Shown here piece after piece: positions 60,424 to 64,000 of a stretch of DNA of 64,000 nucleotides. Source of the stretch: Pseudomonas sp. PD9R. GTDB taxonomy: Bacteria > Pseudomonadota > Gammaproteobacteria > Pseudomonadales > Pseudomonadaceae. The first letter of the stretch is position 1, and the number at the start of each line of letters is the position of its first letter. The DNA lies in NCBI RefSeq assembly GCF_019200975.1, contig NZ_JAHTMR010000022.1, positions 1 to 64,000 on the forward strand. The letters run 5' to 3'. Position numbers and translations under genes: made by a program. Below the pieces are notes generated by a model. It was not told the DNA's origin, did no database searches, and was given only the letters and a program-made list of their open reading frames with translations.

Positions 60424-62835
60424 TCAAGGATTGCCCCGCGCCGGCAACAACTTCAACGTACTACGCGTATTCGCTGTCACCTCTTCATCATTGAGATGCG
60501 CCTGGAAATAAACCCCCTCGACATACGCCTCGGCCTGATCGTCATAGTGGCTGTCGAACGACACGCCGCTCTGGCCAACCGGGTTGACGGTCAGGCTGTG
60601 GGTCGGGTCAGCGAAGTCGATCAGGCGCCGGGTCGACGGGCCGTAAGTCACTGGCCAAGGTGCCGGGCCGATCTTGGCTGACAGATTGTTTGGCACTTCA
60701 TGAGTACCGGGCGCGGCAAATGGGCCGACGTTGAATATCCGGTCCAGCGGCTTCTGCTGCCCCAACGGATGGCCGTGGGTCAGGGTATGCGCCTTGCCCC
60801 ACTGCCATTGCGTGGAATCTGCCCCCAGCGTGGTTTTGAGGTGAGCAATGCTGGCCTGCCATGCCGCCTTGACCGTATCGGCGCGGGTTTCCTTGCCGAG
60901 GGTGTTGCGGTTATCCCACCACGGTGAGTCTGGGTTGGCTGCCAGGCGCGGCAGCGCGGCATCGATCACCCGGGTCGAGAGCAGCGTTTCGAAAAAGTCG
61001 TTGCCCAACTCATCGTGCATTGCCGCGTCGGCCAGGTTGAACAGGAACTGGTTGAACAGCGTGGCGCTGGTGGATTCCAGCGGGTAGTCACCTTGCCACT
61101 GGGCCAGTTGCTCGACCAGTTTGAGTTCGGCGGGATCGCTCACCACTTCACGCAACACCGGCAGCAACGGTGCCAACACACGCGGGCCATAAGCGGTGGT
61201 GGTGCCCAGTTGCAGCTTCTGACTGGCCTCCAGGTCCCACTTGATGCTCTTGTCGCTAAGCTGACGATTGAGCTGCTGACCACGGTCGGCCAGGTTGTAG
61301 TAACCAGGAATCTCCATGCCCGTCGGCGACACCGGCTGGAAGTTGGCCGAGACGATGTAACCCCGTGCCGGGTTCTCTTCCTGCGGGTTGGCGCTGAAGG
61401 GGTAGAAGCCGTCCTTGTCGGCGTCGGTGGTGCTGCCGTCGAGGATGAACCACGGGCGCACACCTGCTGGACGTTTTGGCAATTGCGCTGCCGCCCACCA
61501 GCCGATGTCGCCCTTGGCGTTGGCCCAGACGATGTTCAGGCCGGGGGCCTGGATCTTGGCAGAAGCGCTGCGGGCCTTGGCCAGGGTGTCGGCGCGGTTG
61601 AGCTGGTAGAAGCCCTCAATTATCGGGTTCTGGCTTTCGAGAAAGCCCCACCACATGGCGATCGGCGTCTTGCCGACGCCGCTGCCCAACGCATCGTTGA
61701 CGATCGGGCCGTGGGGCGACTGGCGCAGCACCAGCGTGACCGGTGCCTGGCCCTTGACCGCGATTTGCTGTTCGCTGGTCACCATGTCCACCCACTTGCC
61801 GCGATACCAGACCTGATTGGCGTTGTCCGGGTTGACCGTCTCGGCAATCAGGTCGAGGTCGTCGTTCTGGAACATGGTGATGCTCCAGCCGAAGTCACGG
61901 TTCATGCCCAGCGAGGCGAACGGCATCAGTGCCTGGTAGTGGCCGTAGAGTTCGAAACCCGGCGCCGACAGCTGCGCTTCGTACCACACCGACGGCGCAG
62001 AGAAGCGGATATGCGGGTCACCGGCCAGCAGCGGCTTGCCGCTTCTGGTTCGACTGCCGGAAACGACCCAGGCGTTGCTGCCTTCGAACTGTGGCAGGCC
62101 GTTATCGGCCAGCACCTGTTCACTGAGGCGGGCGAGGGCGTTGAGATCTTTCCAGTCGGTGCTGGCGAGAGACAGCGGGGCGTCGTTGTGTTGTTTCGCC
62201 AGGACGCCCTTGGGCTGCCAGTCGAGATCGAACACGTTCAGGTAGTCGGCACCTAACTGATCGCGCACGTAAGTCAGCAGCGGCTCGGTGCGAAATGCCG
62301 CGGCAAAACTGTAGGCCATGTAACCGGCGATGCTGATGGTGTCCTGGGTCGTGAACGGGCGCTTGGGAATGCCCAGTACATCGAACTCCACGGGTTTGGC
62401 GTGGCTGTCCTGATACTGGTTGATGCCATCCAGGTAGGCTTGCATGGCAATGAAGGCGGGGGATTGTTTGTCCAGATTCGCCAGGTAGGTTTCGGCGCGC
62501 TCGCGAATGCGCAGGCTACGCATCAACTTGTCGGTGTCGAGCAATTTGGGCCCTAGCACCTCGGCCAGTTCGCCACGGGCGAGGCGGCGCAGCACTTCCA
62601 TCTGGAACAGACGGTCCTGGGCATGGACATAGCCGAGGGCGCGATACAGGTCGGTTTCGTTTTCGGCGCGGATGTGCGGGATGCCGCGCTCGTCGTAGCG
62701 CACGGTGACCGAACCTTGCAGGTGTTGCAGTTCCACCATGCCCTGACGTGTCGGCTGCTTGCTGTAGACGTACCAGCCGGCGCCTGCGGCGAGTGCGACG
62801 ATCAGCAAACCGAGAGCGGTCAGGCTACGTTTCAT
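60424..62835 (-). CDS. hacB: Penicillin acylase family protein, probable acyl-homoserine lactone acylase
   Basis: The 803-residue Ntn-hydrolase has a signal anchor (about 7-24) and is expected to mature by self-cleavage before Ser253 in FEGSNAWVVSG, which becomes the nucleophile of the beta subunit. GDPHIRF and NRDFGWSITMFQNDDLDL follow as in the family. P. aeruginosa has the AHL acylase HacB (PA0305) directly after spuH, and the position here, only two genes away, supports the same identity. The target could be AHL signals, penicillin-like amides or others. It acts in the periplasm. Confidence 0.82.
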   Translation of the reverse strand: MKRSLTALGLLIVALAAGAGWYVYSKQPTRQGMVELQHLQGSVTVRYDERGIPHIRAENETDLYRALGYVHAQDRLFQMEVLRRLARGELAEVLGPKLLDTDKLMRSLRIRERAETYLANLDKQSPAFIAMQAYLDGINQYQDSHAKPVEFDVLGIPKRPFTTQDTISIAGYMAYSFAAAFRTEPLLTYVRDQLGADYLNVFDLDWQPKGVLAKQHNDAPLSLASTDWKDLNALARLSEQVLADNGLPQFEGSNAWVVSGSRTRSGKPLLAGDPHIRFSAPSVWYEAQLSAPGFELYGHYQALMPFASLGMNRDFGWSITMFQNDDLDLIAETVNPDNANQVWYRGKWVDMVTSEQQIAVKGQAPVTLVLRQSPHGPIVNDALGSGVGKTPIAMWWGFLESQNPIIEGFYQLNRADTLAKARSASAKIQAPGLNIVWANAKGDIGWWAAAQLPKRPAGVRPWFILDGSTTDADKDGFYPFSANPQEENPARGYIVSANFQPVSPTGMEIPGYYNLADRGQQLNRQLSDKSIKWDLEASQKLQLGTTTAYGPRVLAPLLPVLREVVSDPAELKLVEQLAQWQGDYPLESTSATLFNQFLFNLADAAMHDELGNDFFETLLSTRVIDAALPRLAANPDSPWWDNRNTLGKETRADTVKAAWQASIAHLKTTLGADSTQWQWGKAHTLTHGHPLGQQKPLDRIFNVGPFAAPGTHEVPNNLSAKIGPAPWPVTYGPSTRRLIDFADPTHSLTVNPVGQSGVSFDSHYDDQAEAYVEGVYFQAHLNDEEVTANTRSTLKLLPARGNP

Positions 62836-62946
62836 GGTGTCTCCTTGTTGTTATAAGTGGCAGCAATTCCCTGGTGCGACTGTTTAACACGGCAGGTCGA
62901 TTTGGCCCATCGCCCGTAGGAGGGATTCGTATTGCTGCGTTTTTCC

Positions 62947-63528
62947 TTACTTCGTTGAATCGACCGGCCACGGGCAGTAACAACCTACCGCCAGTGTGTG
63001 CGTGGCACTCACTTCACGACCTTCATTCAGCGCTTTCAGAATGGGTTCGATAAAACTGTTACTGGAATTGCAGGTCAGGCCTTCGCTGTAGGGGCCGAAG
63101 TACGCAAGCTTGCCGCTGCGATCCCAGATCGCCACGGCTGGGCTGGCGGGGATTTCTTCGGAGCCGGGAAAGACCGTGAGGGGTTTCAGGCTGCTCAAGG
63201 TGCTGGGCAATTGGCCGTGGCTGCCGGGTTTTTGCACCGAGTAAAACTCAACGCCCTGCGGTCCATACTGCGCGACCAGCTCGCCGAGGTGTTGTTGATT
63301 GCCGACATTGCACGGGCAGGCCGGGTCCCAAAAGTGCACGAGACGGATGGCACCGGGGCCGGCCAGGGTGTCGGGCAGGCGCAGTGGATCGCCGGAAAAC
63401 AGCGCCGTGTGCTCGCTGAACGCTCGCAGGTAGCGCCCCTGAAACCAGTCGTAAGCCGCCCACAATACCCCGGCGCACACAATGACAAGCAGGCTGGCAA
63501 ACAGTGTGGCGCGGTAGCGCGAGCGCAT
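62947..63528 (-). CDS. Membrane-anchored thioredoxin-like protein (DUF6436-type)
   Basis: The 193-residue protein has one N-terminal transmembrane helix (about 8-26) and a thioredoxin-like domain facing the periplasm. The active-site place reads FWDPACPCNVGNQ, a CPC motif instead of CxxC. Another Cys pair, VGCYCPW, is near the end. The start is ATG at 63528, seven bases after AAGGAG. The redox partner and role are unknown. Confidence 0.8.
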   Translation of the reverse strand: MRSRYRATLFASLLVIVCAGVLWAAYDWFQGRYLRAFSEHTALFSGDPLRLPDTLAGPGAIRLVHFWDPACPCNVGNQQHLGELVAQYGPQGVEFYSVQKPGSHGQLPSTLSSLKPLTVFPGSEEIPASPAVAIWDRSGKLAYFGPYSEGLTCNSSNSFIEPILKALNEGREVSATHTLAVGCYCPWPVDSTK

Positions 63529-63624
63529 GGGGTCACTCCTTGAGGATCGGCTAGCTTGCCATGCTTGCCGCGACAGATGAATATCGCAGGTCCATAAAGT
63601 CCGTTTCCCGCTTTGGAATAATCC

Positions 63625-64000
63625 ATGTCTGCCACCTTCGACCCCGATCATCTGCGCGCCAGCCTGCGGCCATTGGTCGAGGGGCAGCCGCTGTCAGCCG
63701 AGGCGCAGGCCTATCAACGGTTTTACGGGCTGGATTTCCCCTCGCGCAACGTTCGCAGTGGCCTGGGGCGTTTTCAGGTCGACGGTTATGAAGTAGTCAG
63801 CCAGGTCTGGTGGCCGGAGCGGGCGAAGGCGACGTTGTTCGTGTTCCACGGTTTCTACGATCACACCGGGCTCTATCGGCACGTGATCGAATGGGCGCTG
63901 GATCAGGGGTTTGCCGTGATCGCCTGCGACCTGCCGGGGCATGGTTTGTCCAGTGGCGAACGGGCAAGCATCAAGGATTTCGCCGAGTACCAGGACACTC
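63625..64000 (+). CDS. Alpha/beta hydrolase (lysophospholipase-like), cut by window end
   Basis: The first 125 residues are seen, from ATG at 63625. FVFHGFYDHTGLYRHVIEWA and IACDLPGHGLSSGERA match the oxyanion loop and strand 4 region of monoacylglycerol lipase/lysophospholipase-type serine hydrolases. The nucleophile elbow lies beyond the window. It is divergent from the thioredoxin-like gene. Confidence 0.85.
   Translation, partial: MSATFDPDHLRASLRPLVEGQPLSAEAQAYQRFYGLDFPSRNVRSGLGRFQVDGYEVVSQVWWPERAKATLFVFHGFYDHTGLYRHVIEWALDQGFAVIACDLPGHGLSSGERASIKDFAEYQDT

Noticed and set aside
1..64000. Many evenly distributed short repeats considered as CRISPR arrays
   Set aside because: They are dispersed single or paired palindromes (REP families) between genes; there is no array of direct repeats with unique spacers and no cas gene.

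Overview
The window comes from a Pseudomonas chromosome, most likely the fluorescens group. The spu polyamine locus has the gene order known from P. aeruginosa (spuI divergent from spuABCDEFGH, with a penicillin-acylase-family gene nearby). argE, a CYTH-CHAD gene and argA lie together as in other pseudomonads, and the intergenic regions are full of the short inverted repeats (REP family, core GTAGGAGCTGCCGCAGGCTG) typical of this group. No rRNA, tRNA or CRISPR array was seen.

Layout. 0.2-8.5 kb: a cytochrome b561, a PLP-dependent desulfhydrase/deaminase-like enzyme, an orphan TccC/RHS toxin with an AT-rich zincin-like tip, 2,4-dienoyl-CoA reductase FadH, a small lipoprotein and a tiny membrane protein. 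8.6-31.2 kb: a steroid or bile-acid catabolic cluster. It holds a KshA-type Rieske oxygenase, a DUF1329 protein, a LuxR-type regulator, two thiolases (one FadA6-like), a MaoC hydratase, four SDRs, two acyl-CoA dehydrogenase pairs, EchA20, IpdC, a crotonase, IpdB, IpdA, the extradiol dioxygenase HsaC, a SnoaL/BaiE-like protein and the hydrolase HsaD. 31.45-32.69 kb: a complete IS3-family element at the end of the cluster. 32.8-37 kb: CYTH-CHAD, argE, argA. 37.7-46.8 kb: two tandem OprD-family porins, then lsfA and ssuEADCBF for sulfonate sulfur. 46.9-58.3 kb: a TetR regulator and the spu locus, in which spuA is reduced to a short remnant. 58.4-64 kb: an HD-domain protein, a GlxA-type regulator, a secreted acylase (HacB-like), a thioredoxin-like protein and an alpha/beta hydrolase cut by the window end.

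How the steroid genes fit together. KshA hydroxylates C9 of the 3-ketosteroid, which opens ring B. HsaC then cleaves the aromatised ring A and HsaD hydrolyses the cleavage product, releasing the HIP propionate (C/D rings). The acyl-CoA dehydrogenases, hydratases, SDRs and thiolases carry out beta-oxidation. EchA20 opens ring D, IpdAB opens ring C, IpdC acts as reductase and FadA6 as thiolase. KstD, KshB, HsaA/HsaB, HsaE/F/G and the HIP-CoA ligase are not in the window, so the pathway must be completed elsewhere.

The most interesting result is a repeated promoter element. An 18-base motif, TAGTCYnnnCGGACGATG in the direction of transcription, followed 20-21 bases later by a -10-like hexamer, stands before seven genes or operons of the cluster, always in the same orientation relative to the gene. 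It looks like the class II operator of one activator, and the LuxR protein at 11.3-12.5 kb is the obvious candidate. Other points are the zincin-like toxin tip, the collapsed spuA, a possible bile-acid dehydratase, a conserved inverted repeat before both porins, and REP elements that supply stop codons.
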